Below, in pieces: positions 15,312 to 23,324 of a stretch of 27,960 bases of DNA; position 1 is the first letter of the stretch, and each line of letters begins with the position of its first letter. The DNA is from Bacteroidia bacterium (GTDB taxonomy: Bacteria > Bacteroidota > Bacteroidia > Bacteroidales > Azobacteroidaceae). The stretch is from contig BNTV01000062.1 in NCBI GenBank assembly GCA_025996865.1, forward strand, positions 1 through 27,960. Direction: 5' to 3'. The position numbers and the translations under genes are program-made. A model generated the notes under the pieces. That model searched no databases. It had not been told where the DNA came from and saw only the letters and a list, made by a program, of their open reading frames with translations.

Positions 15312-18300
15312 TTAGAAATTTATTTTAAGTCCCACATTAAACTGACGGGGGCGGGGATAGGTGCCATTGTCGTTTCCCGTGTATATTTCCGGCATCAAAC
15401 CGTCGTATTCCGTAATGTATCCGATATTGTAAACACCTCCGAATATTTCGCAGTCTTTTAAATGGATTTTCTGTACAAGTTTTGCCGGCAAAGCGTAAGC
15501 GAAGGACACTTCCCTGAAAGCGAGAAAATCACCTTTTTTGTAATATAATGAGTTGTGCGTATAATACCCGTTTGTTCCGCCAAGACCGTCTGCCACTCTT
15601 AAATGGTTACGGATGCTGTAATCGGCGTCGCTGCGAACGGAATATTTCGGAATTGTAGCAATATCGCCCTGTTCTTTCCAGATTTGATCACTCAATACAT
15701 CGGTCAAAGTCATGTTGTTGTTGCGTGCGCTAGCGATGGAACGTCCCCGGAAAGCATTGTCAATCACGTGTCCCAAAGCGAAGTCCATCACAAACCGGAC
15801 AGAAAATCCCTTGTAATTGAACGTATTGATCATGCCGCCCATTCTGTCGGGACGGATATAACCCATAAATACCATGTCATAGTGGTTGATGCGACCGTCG
15901 TTGTTGCGGTCTTCCCAGATGGCGTCGCCGCCTTCCTTCACCCGTCCGTTGGCGAGTTCGTCGTAGGGAGCGTTTGCTGCATCGGTGTCGGTAGCATAAA
16001 CGCCTGTCAAATGGTATGCCCAGCGTCCGCCGTAGCGCTCGCCTTCGGCAAAACCACCGACCTTGATGTAGGAATCGGTTGCAGGATCGTAAACCGTATT
16101 GCCTCCGATACGATTTTTGTCTTCTCCGTTGAACGGTAATTTTTCCACTATGGATTTATTGTAAGAAAAAGTCAGGCTTGCATCCCAACTGAAATTTTTC
16201 AGTTTCAGTATTTTGGCATTGACTTCAAATTCAATCCCACTGCTTCGAAGCGATCCGTAATTACTTCTTACCGAGCTGAATCCGGTTGTTTTGTCCATAG
16301 GCAAGTCAAATAACCGGTCGGTTGTAAGTTTGTTGTAGTAATCCACAAGTAAAATCAACCGGTTGCTGAACAAGCCTATATCCGTACCTATGTCGAAAGA
16401 AGTAGTTGTTTCCCATTTCAGGTTTTCATTTGCCAAAGTAGTGTTCTGGATACCGACCTGTCCCGTGTAAACATAAGCAGGGCTGTATTGTCCTTGCGTG
16501 TCGTAGAGCGACAGTTCGTTGTTTCCGGTTTGTCCCCAGCTTGTTCTCAGCTTGAGTGTGGAAACATACGGTTCAAAACCTTTCCAGAAGTTTTCGTGAT
16601 GGACATTCCAACCTGCCGAAAGGCCCGGAAAATATCCCCAGCGGTGCATGGTTCCGAATTTGGAAGAGCCGTCGGCGCGAAGCGAGGCGGAAAACAGGTA
16701 TTTTTTGTTGTAATCATAATTCACACGCCCGAAGAAGCTGAGGACAGCATCGTAAGCTTCGGTGGAAGATATTTTTTGTGTTTCTACTGCTGTGGCATTC
16801 AGGGTTTTCACATTATCCGTAGGTGCACCGTATCCCGATCCGGACAGTACATATTGATAGGTATTGATATAACTTGTTCCGAGTACGGCGTTTATGTGAT
16901 TTTTACCGGTAATATTCTTGTCGTAATTCAAGAGGATGTCTGTTTGGAAATCGCGGTATTTATCGTGTCGCGCCGTTGCATTCCGATTTTTGTTGACTTC
17001 ATTGTAGGCTTCAAAAGTGTTGTATAAGCCTTCGGTATTAAAGTAGGAAACGCGGGGAGCAAACGACAGTTCCGGCAGGATTTTCCAAGTCAGGCCTCCC
17101 TGTATGGTTGTCCGGTAAATGCGGTTGTCATTGTATTGGTCGCGGTAATAAATCTCGTGGTTTCTGTTCCTGAACGATGAAGCAGCTTCACCCGGAGCCG
17201 GCAATCCGTCTTCGTAAGTAAGCCGGTAGGAAAAAGGCATTGTGACCGAGCGGTTCAATACATTCTGATAATTACCGACACTGTTGTATTTCCTGTATTG
17301 GTAATTTACGCTTAAATCAACGCTCACTTTTTCATGCAGTTTGTAAGTGTCGTTCAGTATGAAACTCAAGTTATTGGAATAAGTGCCGGCTACAACTCCT
17401 TCCTGATCGACATATCCGAGGCCGGCATAATAGCTTGAATTATCGGATCCTCCGCTGATATTGGCGCTGATGTCCTGTTTGAATGCCTGTTGGAACGTAA
17501 CATCCTGGAAATTGGTTTCCTGGAACAGCAATCTTTTTCCCGTAACGGGGTCTATCATTGTTTCCCATCCCTGATTTTCTATCAGGTCGTTTACATAAGC
17601 GGCTCCGTAATTTTGGATATAAGTATCCACAAATTCGAGCGTGTTTCTGGAATTGCGTGGATTACCGGTGGACATTCCATACGTGCCGTTGGAGAGGAAC
17701 TGGTTCGGATTGCCGGTATTGAACTTCATTGTATTCAAACGGCTGACATAGATGTAATCCCGGGCGGAAGTGAAATTATATCTTTTGTTCAATTCCTCTA
17801 TTCCGGCTACATATTTTACGTTGACGGTCGGTTTCGACTTGAATTTTCCCGTTTTTGTTTCAACGATGATGATGCCATAAGCCGCCTTAGCTCCATAGAT
17901 AGCCGTTGAAGCTGCATCTTTAAGTACTTGAATTGATGCGATGTCGTCGGGATTCAGCTGACTGATATTACGCATGGCGCCGACTACTCCGTCAATGATA
18001 ATCAGTGGCGAATCACCTTCCGGAGAGGTGGAAGCGCCTCCGCGGATAAAAACCTGCGGACTTGCGCCCGGTTGTCCGTCCCCGATCTGAAGGGTAAGTC
18101 CCGCTACCTTTCCCTGCAATTGCGACAAGGGATTAATGGTCGGAGCATGTTTAAACTCTTCTTCTCCGATCCTGGATATAGCGCTTGTTACCGTTGCACG
18201 ACTTGCTTTTCCATAGCCGATTACTACGACTTCGTCTATCGTTTTGCTGTCCGGATCCATAGACAGGTCTATGACGGTACGGTTTCCAGCGGGTAATTCT

Positions 18301-18587
18301 TTAGTAGTATAGCCGACCATTGAAAAAACCAGTGTTAGCTTGTTATTTTCCGGTACGGAGAGTTCATACCGTCCATTTATATCCGAAGCGGAACCGAGTC
18401 CCTTGATTTCCTTTACATAGACGGAAACACCTACCATCGGTTCGCCGGTTTCATCACTGACGATACCGCTTACCGAGCGCTTCTGCTGGGCGAAAGCGCC
18501 CCAAGGCAGAATGGTTGCAAGCAATATCGTAAAAATCATCTTGCGGAAAAAGAATGATTGATTTCCATGAAGTTGTTTGATTTGCAT
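15312..18587 (-). CDS. nanO: SusC/RagA-family TonB-linked outer membrane transporter (NanO-like)
   Basis: The 1091-residue product has a signal peptide (hydrophobic to about residue 33, ending WGAFAQ), a CarboxypepD-regulatory-like domain (RSVSGIVSDETGEPMVGVSV, about 37-112), and the SusC hallmark DEVVVIGYG (about 119-127). A TonB plug follows (about 130-245, VFIRGGASTSPEG, PLIIIDGVVG, IQVLKDAASTAIYGAKAAYG), then a large barrel ending in RQFNVGLKINF with a terminal Phe. It would pull sialic acid or sialo-oligosaccharide through the outer membrane using TonB energy, with the SusD-like partner encoded 19 bases downstream. A second ATG (residue 17) before the signal peptide core is a possible start. 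The upstream transporter gene ends 41 bases away. The substrate is inferred from the operon. Confidence 0.95.
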   Translation of the reverse strand: MQIKQLHGNQSFFFRKMIFTILLATILPWGAFAQQKRSVSGIVSDETGEPMVGVSVYVKEIKGLGSASDINGRYELSVPENNKLTLVFSMVGYTTKELPAGNRTVIDLSMDPDSKTIDEVVVIGYGKASRATVTSAISRIGEEEFKHAPTINPLSQLQGKVAGLTLQIGDGQPGASPQVFIRGGASTSPEGDSPLIIIDGVVGAMRNISQLNPDDIASIQVLKDAASTAIYGAKAAYGIIIVETKTGKFKSKPTVNVKYVAGIEELNKRYNFTSARDYIYVSRLNTMKFNTGNPNQFLSNGTYGMSTGNPRNSRNTLEFVDTYIQNYGAAYVNDLIENQGWETMIDPVTGKRLLFQETNFQDVTFQQAFKQDISANISGGSDNSSYYAGLGYVDQEGVVAGTYSNNLSFILNDTYKLHEKVSVDLSVNYQYRKYNSVGNYQNVLNRSVTMPFSYRLTYEDGLPAPGEAASSFRNRNHEIYYRDQYNDNRIYRTTIQGGLTWKILPELSFAPRVSYFNTEGLYNTFEAYNEVNKNRNATARHDKYRDFQTDILLNYDKNITGKNHINAVLGTSYINTYQYVLSGSGYGAPTDNVKTLNATAVETQKISSTEAYDAVLSFFGRVNYDYNKKYLFSASLRADGSSKFGTMHRWGYFPGLSAGWNVHHENFWKGFEPYVSTLKLRTSWGQTGNNELSLYDTQGQYSPAYVYTGQVGIQNTTLANENLKWETTTSFDIGTDIGLFSNRLILLVDYYNKLTTDRLFDLPMDKTTGFSSVRSNYGSLRSSGIEFEVNAKILKLKNFSWDASLTFSYNKSIVEKLPFNGEDKNRIGGNTVYDPATDSYIKVGGFAEGERYGGRWAYHLTGVYATDTDAANAPYDELANGRVKEGGDAIWEDRNNDGRINHYDMVFMGYIRPDRMGGMINTFNYKGFSVRFVMDFALGHVIDNAFRGRSIASARNNNMTLTDVLSDQIWKEQGDIATIPKYSVRSDADYSIRNHLRVADGLGGTNGYYTHNSLYYKKGDFLAFREVSFAYALPAKLVQKIHLKDCEIFGGVYNIGYITEYDGLMPEIYTGNDNGTYPRPRQFNVGLKINF

Positions 18588-18628
18588 GATAATTTAGAAT
18601 TTAAAAATTTAATTGTATTGTTTTTGTA

Positions 18629-19879
18629 TTATGCCGTCATATTTGCCGTTTTAGGTTTTAGTACAGTAAGTTGCAGGATAACCGCCACGACAACCACGAG
18701 GCTGAGCAAGGCAAAATCACGCCCCAAATGTCCGGCATCGACCGATTGTCCCAACACTTTTGTGACAAAAGCTCCTGCCGATACGCCTACCATGTTCATA
18801 AATCCGTAACCGGTGGCACGGTAACGCGGCGAGACAAATTGACAGAGGATAGGCATGTTGTTTGCGTCGAACATTCCGAATCCCAGACCGAAGCAGACGG
18901 CGCCTGCGAGTACAGGTGCGACAGTTGCACCGAATCCCAGCAGAAACAGTGCCGGAATCGTTAGCAACAAGCCGATGGCGCCGGTGTAAATGCGTCCCCG
19001 CAGATTGGACTGAACCCATTTGTCCGACAGGGTACCGCCAGTCAGGACGCCGATAAACGAAGCCGCCGCCAAAACAATGGTTGCCAGAGGACCGGCATTT
19101 TCCATCGGCATGTTTAGCGTATTGGAAAACAAAGTCGGCAACCAGCTTTTTGTTGCCCAACCCGGTACGCTCGGAGCTGAAAAGTAGAACAGAATTACCC
19201 AGAACGCGATGTTTCCCAGCAACATGCCTGCGCCTTTGATGGCTTGCGAAAATTCTACTTTCAGCGTGGATTTTTGTGCGGAATCTGTGCCGTAAACTTT
19301 CTTTTCCCGCAAAAACAGGATCAGGACAATGCTGTACAGCATACCGGCAAGTCCAAAGGAATGAAAGGTAAATTGCCACGACATCGTTGCCGATACGGTT
19401 GCGCCGAATCCGCCGAGCGCCTGTCCCAGGTAAAAACCTGTGGTGTGGAGCGCTACTGCCAGCGAGCGTGTTTTGGACTCGTGATAGTCGGCGATAAGCG
19501 ATAAGGCTGCCGGAATGTATGCGGCTTCACTGACGCCCATGATTGCCCGTAAAACGTATAACTGATTGAAGGAAGAGGCGTAACCCATGGTCATGGTAAC
19601 ACCCGACCAAACGAAAAGACTTCCGACAATCAACCATTTACGGTTCATCCGGTCGGCTATTATTCCCGAAACCGGACTTAACAGGGCGTAAATCCATAGA
19701 AAAATTGCCATTAACCGTCCGAAATTAACAGCGGAATCTAATTCTTCGATGCTGATTTTCATGTACGGTTGCATGGTTGAAAGCATTTGCCGGTCCAGGT
19801 AATTGAGCAAAGCGACCATCCAAAGCAGCCCGACGACGATCCAGGGGTATGCTTTTCTTGTGTTGTTGGATACATTCAT
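18629..19879 (-). CDS. nanT: MFS transporter, probable sialic acid importer (NanT-like)
   Basis: The 416-residue protein has twelve predicted membrane helices and the MFS signature motifs: NYLDRQMLS after helix 1 and SGIIADRMNRKWLIVG between helices 2 and 3 (the G-x-x-x-D-R-x-x-R/K pattern). A central loop at about 190-210 (LREKKVYGTDSAQKSTLK) separates the two halves, and GGTLSDKWVQ repeats the loop motif in the second half. It resembles the hexuronate/sialate branch of MFS symporters. It lies between the NanH gene (4-base gap) and the SusC-like gene, so import of N-acetylneuraminate across the inner membrane is the most likely role; ManNAc or another released sugar is possible. Confidence 0.85.
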   Translation of the reverse strand: MNVSNNTRKAYPWIVVGLLWMVALLNYLDRQMLSTMQPYMKISIEELDSAVNFGRLMAIFLWIYALLSPVSGIIADRMNRKWLIVGSLFVWSGVTMTMGYASSFNQLYVLRAIMGVSEAAYIPAALSLIADYHESKTRSLAVALHTTGFYLGQALGGFGATVSATMSWQFTFHSFGLAGMLYSIVLILFLREKKVYGTDSAQKSTLKVEFSQAIKGAGMLLGNIAFWVILFYFSAPSVPGWATKSWLPTLFSNTLNMPMENAGPLATIVLAAASFIGVLTGGTLSDKWVQSNLRGRIYTGAIGLLLTIPALFLLGFGATVAPVLAGAVCFGLGFGMFDANNMPILCQFVSPRYRATGYGFMNMVGVSAGAFVTKVLGQSVDAGHLGRDFALLSLVVVVAVILQLTVLKPKTANMTA

Positions 19880-19883
19880 GATA

Positions 19884-21527
19884 TTATTCCTTTACTATTT
19901 CTTCCAGTTTGAATTGCAGATAAACCAGGTCAGCCAGGCTGCTTTCGTAAAGAATTCCGATTGTGTTGTTATCAACGGATGCAATTGAAGAATAGCCCGC
20001 GCTGCGGAAACGGTCAAAAAGTATCCAGTGTTTTTGCGGCCAGGTCTGTCCGTCGTCAAAACTGACTTTCAGGGTGAGGCTGTCGCGGATGGAATGTGAA
20101 CTCGGATTGGCAAATAACAGGATATGGGATTTATTTCCCTGTGCGTCCACGTATTCGTGCTTTTGGATACTTGCCATACAAGTCGGTTCAATCAGCGCTT
20201 TACGGGAAGTCGGATGTTCTGTCCAGGTCGTTCCGAGGTCGGTGGTTGTGCATATCCGTCGTCCGTTCACTTCCGTATTTCCCCGGTTCCGGTTGTCCCG
20301 CATGTTCAGCATCAGGGAACCGTTGCTCAGTTCAACGACATTACATTCCGTAACGTCTTTAAAGGCCGGATTGCTGGTCGTCCAGGTTTTACCGTGGTCT
20401 TTACTCCAGGTGATGTTTGAAAAAGTTTCGCCTTTGGCATCCCGGCCTTCCGTAGGAAAGATTAATGTGCCGTCTTTGGTCGTTATGCCGTGTCCGGGAG
20501 CAGGAGCCAGAAGCCACCATTCCGGTTTTTTTATCATGGATGTGATGTTTTCCGGTTCGCTCCAGGTCAGTCCGTTGTCGTTGCTTTTTGTTATCAGGAA
20601 CTGGGAGGTTTGTTTAATTCCCCAGCCGGGTTGGGAGCCTTTCCTCCTCCATTGATGTTCCCAGTTAGCGCTATCAACGGTCAGGTTTTCAATCCATTTT
20701 CCCTTTTCGTCAAGCACGCCGTGCATCCAGAGGCCGGCGATGAAAATTTCCCCAGTAACATTATCCACCAAAATACAGGCGTCGCTCACTCCATTAAATT
20801 TCTGGGGCAGATTTCCCCATTCCCCCATATCCAGCGCTTTTTGTACCGGCTGCCAGGTAAGTCCTTTATCCGTACTCCGGTTCAGGCAAATATCAATGTC
20901 GCCTTGCAAATCTCTTGCACTTTCGTAACGGGCGTCATAAATGGCGATTAACGTTCCGTCTTTGGTTTTTTCCAAGCCCGGAATTCGCGACGTATGTATA
21001 TCGTCCTGCATTTTTTGCCGAACAGCGACACCAATTCTTAGCGGATTTGCGGGTGTTTTTTCGATGCGGACTTTGCCTTGCGAAGTTTTTATTTCCTCAC
21101 AATTAACGGCTATTTTGTGTGTCAGATCGACCGAATCTTTCAGGGTAACGGCAATCCATAAGGAAACGGTATCCCTGTCGGCTGCCATCTGGTTCTTGAA
21201 GTTTATTTTGTTTCCCGTTTGGGGTGAAACAGCTTTCAAAGCTCCGGTATCTAACATTCCCTTCTCATTGGAGCCATATACGCTTACCGATACAATGTCG
21301 TTGATGTTTGTTGTACCGGCAAAATGAAGTGAGATGTTTTCGATGGTGTAAGATTGCTTGTCCTTTCTTGTCAAATCTAACCGGATAACCGGATTGATCT
21401 CTTTATGAAGCAATACGGGAATCGTCGGTTTATAGATTTCCAGGAAAACTGTATCCGAATAAGAAGTGCAGGATACAAGCAGGAAAACAACGATTCCACC
21501 TACAGTTTTCAGGATGCTATTTTTCAT
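19884..21527 (-). CDS. nanH: Sialidase NanH (GH33) with N-terminal accessory domain
   Basis: This 547-residue lipoprotein (signal ending FLLVSC, Cys20) has an N-terminal beta-sandwich-like region at about 25-165 (YTIENISLHFAGTTNINDIV and VSVYGSN). This matches the carbohydrate-binding-like domain found before the catalytic domain of Bacteroides/Tannerella NanH. The catalytic propeller spans about 170-540, with Arg181 in SRIP, Asp206 as the likely acid/base, Glu394 in TECNVVEL, Arg410, Arg481 (SIRDSL), nucleophile Tyr512 (SAGYSSI) and Glu528 (LYES). Five Asp boxes can be read: RSTDKGLTW, KSNDNGLTW, WSKDHGKTW, TTTDLGTTW and VSFDDGQTW. All key residues are intact. It lies between nanA (12-base gap) and the transporter. 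Confidence 0.95.
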   Translation of the reverse strand: MKNSILKTVGGIVVFLLVSCTSYSDTVFLEIYKPTIPVLLHKEINPVIRLDLTRKDKQSYTIENISLHFAGTTNINDIVSVSVYGSNEKGMLDTGALKAVSPQTGNKINFKNQMAADRDTVSLWIAVTLKDSVDLTHKIAVNCEEIKTSQGKVRIEKTPANPLRIGVAVRQKMQDDIHTSRIPGLEKTKDGTLIAIYDARYESARDLQGDIDICLNRSTDKGLTWQPVQKALDMGEWGNLPQKFNGVSDACILVDNVTGEIFIAGLWMHGVLDEKGKWIENLTVDSANWEHQWRRKGSQPGWGIKQTSQFLITKSNDNGLTWSEPENITSMIKKPEWWLLAPAPGHGITTKDGTLIFPTEGRDAKGETFSNITWSKDHGKTWTTSNPAFKDVTECNVVELSNGSLMLNMRDNRNRGNTEVNGRRICTTTDLGTTWTEHPTSRKALIEPTCMASIQKHEYVDAQGNKSHILLFANPSSHSIRDSLTLKVSFDDGQTWPQKHWILFDRFRSAGYSSIASVDNNTIGILYESSLADLVYLQFKLEEIVKE

Positions 21528-21539
21528 ACAAGATAAATG

Positions 21540-22457
21540 CTATGTGGTTTGTTTTAGCGGATTTTTGAATCCGATTGCATCCAGTTCGGCTTTAAGTTCT
21601 GCGTATTCTCTGTCCGGCAGAGTGGAAATCGGGGAGCGACATTCGCCCAGGTTCAGTCCGATCAAATTCATAATCGCTTTGCCTCCTCTTACGCCTCCAC
21701 CGTGTTTGATAATCACTTCGACAGTCTTGATGGAAACCTGCTGTAACTTTCTGGCAGTATCCAGATCATTGTTTGCCATTGCTTTAAATATGCCATCGTA
21801 TATTTCCGGCAAATAATTGTAGGTACTTCCGACTCCTGCGCTCGCTCCCATGGCAATGCCGGACAGAAGAATTTCGTCGTATCCATGGAACACTTCAAAT
21901 TGGCGGTTGTTGAGTTCGATGCAAGCTTCCATTTCCATTAAGTTGTTGTGTGTGAATTTAACGCCAGCCAGATTTGGCATTTGGGTTTTGCCTTCCGTCA
22001 GAAATGTATCGACCGGCAAGTTGACGCCGGTCATGGAAGGCATGTTGTAATAATAAAAATTCAGACTGGGAGCCGCTTTTGCCACAGGCGTGAAAAAATT
22101 GACCAAATCGGTTACCGTTGCCGGTTTGAAAAAAGAAGGAGCTATGGAAGCGATAGCGTCAGCTCCTGATTTTTCCGCATGACGGGCAAGTTCAACAGAT
22201 TCTTTCAGACAGTTTGAGCCTACATGCGCCATTACTAAAAACCGATTTTGCGCACACGTTATCCATTTTTCAAGGATAAGTTTACGCTCTTCCGTTGTTA
22301 ACGAAGAAAATTCCCCGGTAGTTCCGCAAACGAATACGCCCTTGATGGCTGTCGATGCGATCCATTCGGCGTAATTTTCAATGGCTTGCAGATTGATTTC
22401 GCCGGCTGCATTCATAGGCGTAAATGTAGCTGCGATCATTCCTTTTAGTTTTTCCAT
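21540..22457 (-). CDS. nanA: N-acetylneuraminate lyase
   Basis: NanA cleaves N-acetylneuraminate to N-acetylmannosamine and pyruvate in the cytoplasm. The 305-residue protein is a TIM barrel of the DapA/NAL family. Visible features are the carboxylate-binding GTTGE (45-49), the catalytic Tyr137 in FYYYNMP, the Schiff-base Lys167 in GVKFTHN, and GYDEILLSG (about 194-202). YYYNMP-S-TGV is typical of sialate lyases rather than dihydrodipicolinate synthase. It starts 6 bases after the regulator gene and is followed by nanH 12 bases on. No NanE epimerase follows, unlike many nan operons, so ManNAc must be processed by an enzyme encoded elsewhere. Confidence 0.95.
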   Translation of the reverse strand: MEKLKGMIAATFTPMNAAGEINLQAIENYAEWIASTAIKGVFVCGTTGEFSSLTTEERKLILEKWITCAQNRFLVMAHVGSNCLKESVELARHAEKSGADAIASIAPSFFKPATVTDLVNFFTPVAKAAPSLNFYYYNMPSMTGVNLPVDTFLTEGKTQMPNLAGVKFTHNNLMEMEACIELNNRQFEVFHGYDEILLSGIAMGASAGVGSTYNYLPEIYDGIFKAMANNDLDTARKLQQVSIKTVEVIIKHGGGVRGGKAIMNLIGLNLGECRSPISTLPDREYAELKAELDAIGFKNPLKQTT

Positions 22458-22463
22458 TTTTTA

Positions 22464-23192
22464 TTAATTTATATTTGTTATTTCCCTGTTTTTCATAAAT
22501 ATCCGGTAAACTTCAAAATGTTGTTCTATGGCTTGTTGGAAACCGTTTTTATCCTTTTTTTGAAGGTAATGAAGCAAATCGGCATGGGTAATGATCTTGT
22601 GCTGTTTGCTCATTTCGATGTTTATCGGCTCAAGGCAATTTTTAAACTTGTCTTTTACAAAAGTCATGATGGGTCTGATGATTTCCTGAAACTGGATAAT
22701 GGTTTTATTGCCGGTTATTTCGTAAAGTTTTGCATGAAAGGAATATTCGCTGACCGGCGTGTATTCATTGTTTTCAAAGGCTATACTTACTTTCACAATG
22801 TTTTCGAGTTCTTCAATGTCTTTTTCGGTGATGTTATTGAACAGATCGCTGCACATTCCTATTTCAAGGGTAATACGGAATCCCAACATGTCCAACAACG
22901 ACGATTCGCTTAGAATACTTGGATTCATTACCCGTTTCATGCCGTCTAAAAGAGATGGCTCGGATAGGATCATTCCCCTGCGTGTACGGCTTTCGATCAC
23001 TCCCATCATTTTCATGCGGCTTAAGGCTTCCCGCAGTACACTGCGTGCAACACCCAGTGCATGGGTAAGTTCCAGTTCATTCGGTATGGCATCCCCTATA
23101 TGTAAATTATTGTCTTTTATGTACATAAGAAGTTTATCTTCTACCTGATCCACCAAAGTGACCCCATGATTCTGAATTTTAAGTGTTTCCAT
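22464..23192 (-). CDS. nanR: GntR-family (FadR/FCD) transcriptional regulator of the sialic acid operon
   Basis: The 242-residue protein has an N-terminal winged helix of the GntR type (about 12-78, ELTHALGVARSVLREALSRM followed by GVIESRTRRGM) and an all-helical FCD effector domain (about 100-235). The FCD metal-binding His residues are visible in EYSFHAKLYEITGN, KIITHADLL and AIEQHFEVY. It is the first gene of the operon, 6 bases before nanA. A palindrome matching the FadR-subfamily operator consensus overlaps its own promoter (23220-23236), which suggests autorepression and repression of the whole operon. The effector is probably sialic acid or a breakdown product such as ManNAc or ManNAc-6-P. 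The symbol is given from context, not from close similarity. Confidence 0.88.
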   Translation of the reverse strand: METLKIQNHGVTLVDQVEDKLLMYIKDNNLHIGDAIPNELELTHALGVARSVLREALSRMKMMGVIESRTRRGMILSEPSLLDGMKRVMNPSILSESSLLDMLGFRITLEIGMCSDLFNNITEKDIEELENIVKVSIAFENNEYTPVSEYSFHAKLYEITGNKTIIQFQEIIRPIMTFVKDKFKNCLEPINIEMSKQHKIITHADLLHYLQKKDKNGFQQAIEQHFEVYRIFMKNREITNIN

Positions 23193-23219
23193 ATATTATA
23201 TGATTAATCTTATTTGTAT

Positions 23220-23236
23220 TATTTGTCTGACAAATA
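23220..23236. promoter_or_regulatory. Probable operator of the GntR/FCD regulator
   Basis: TATTTGTCTGACAAATA is a perfect 8+1+8 palindrome. Its core TTGTCTGACAA (23223-23233) fits the FadR-subfamily consensus TNGTNNNACNA. It overlaps the -7 box at 23231-23238 and covers the predicted transcription start, so a bound repressor would block RNA polymerase. I found no second copy by eye elsewhere in the window. Confidence 0.65.
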
Positions 23237-23261
23237 TAGGCGTTATTTTTGTATTGGCAAC
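23231..23261 (-). promoter_or_regulatory. Promoter of the sialic acid operon
   Basis: On the minus strand, GTTG (23258-23261) is followed after 19 bases by TATATTTG (23231-23238). The -7 box is an exact TAnnTTTG match and the -33 differs from TTTG at one base. The start of transcription would be near 23224, giving a leader of about 30 bases before the ATG at 23192. It is the only convincing promoter I see for the eight genes down to 11114. Confidence 0.65.
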
Positions 23262-23267
23262 ATTTAT

Positions 23268-23304
23268 TTAAATATTTAACAGTTCATCCTTAAATATTTA
23301 ACAG
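23268..23304. repeat. Two identical 15-bp repeats upstream of the operon promoter
   Basis: TTAAATATTTAACAG occurs at 23268-23282 and 23290-23304, a period of 22 bases (about two turns of the helix). Each contains the 12-bp palindrome TTAAATATTTAA. The first copy ends 7 bases upstream of the -33 element. Placement and phasing suit tandem sites for an activator dimer, separate from the GntR operator. Confidence 0.45.
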
Positions 23305-23324
23305 ATATTAAATTTCCAATAGCC

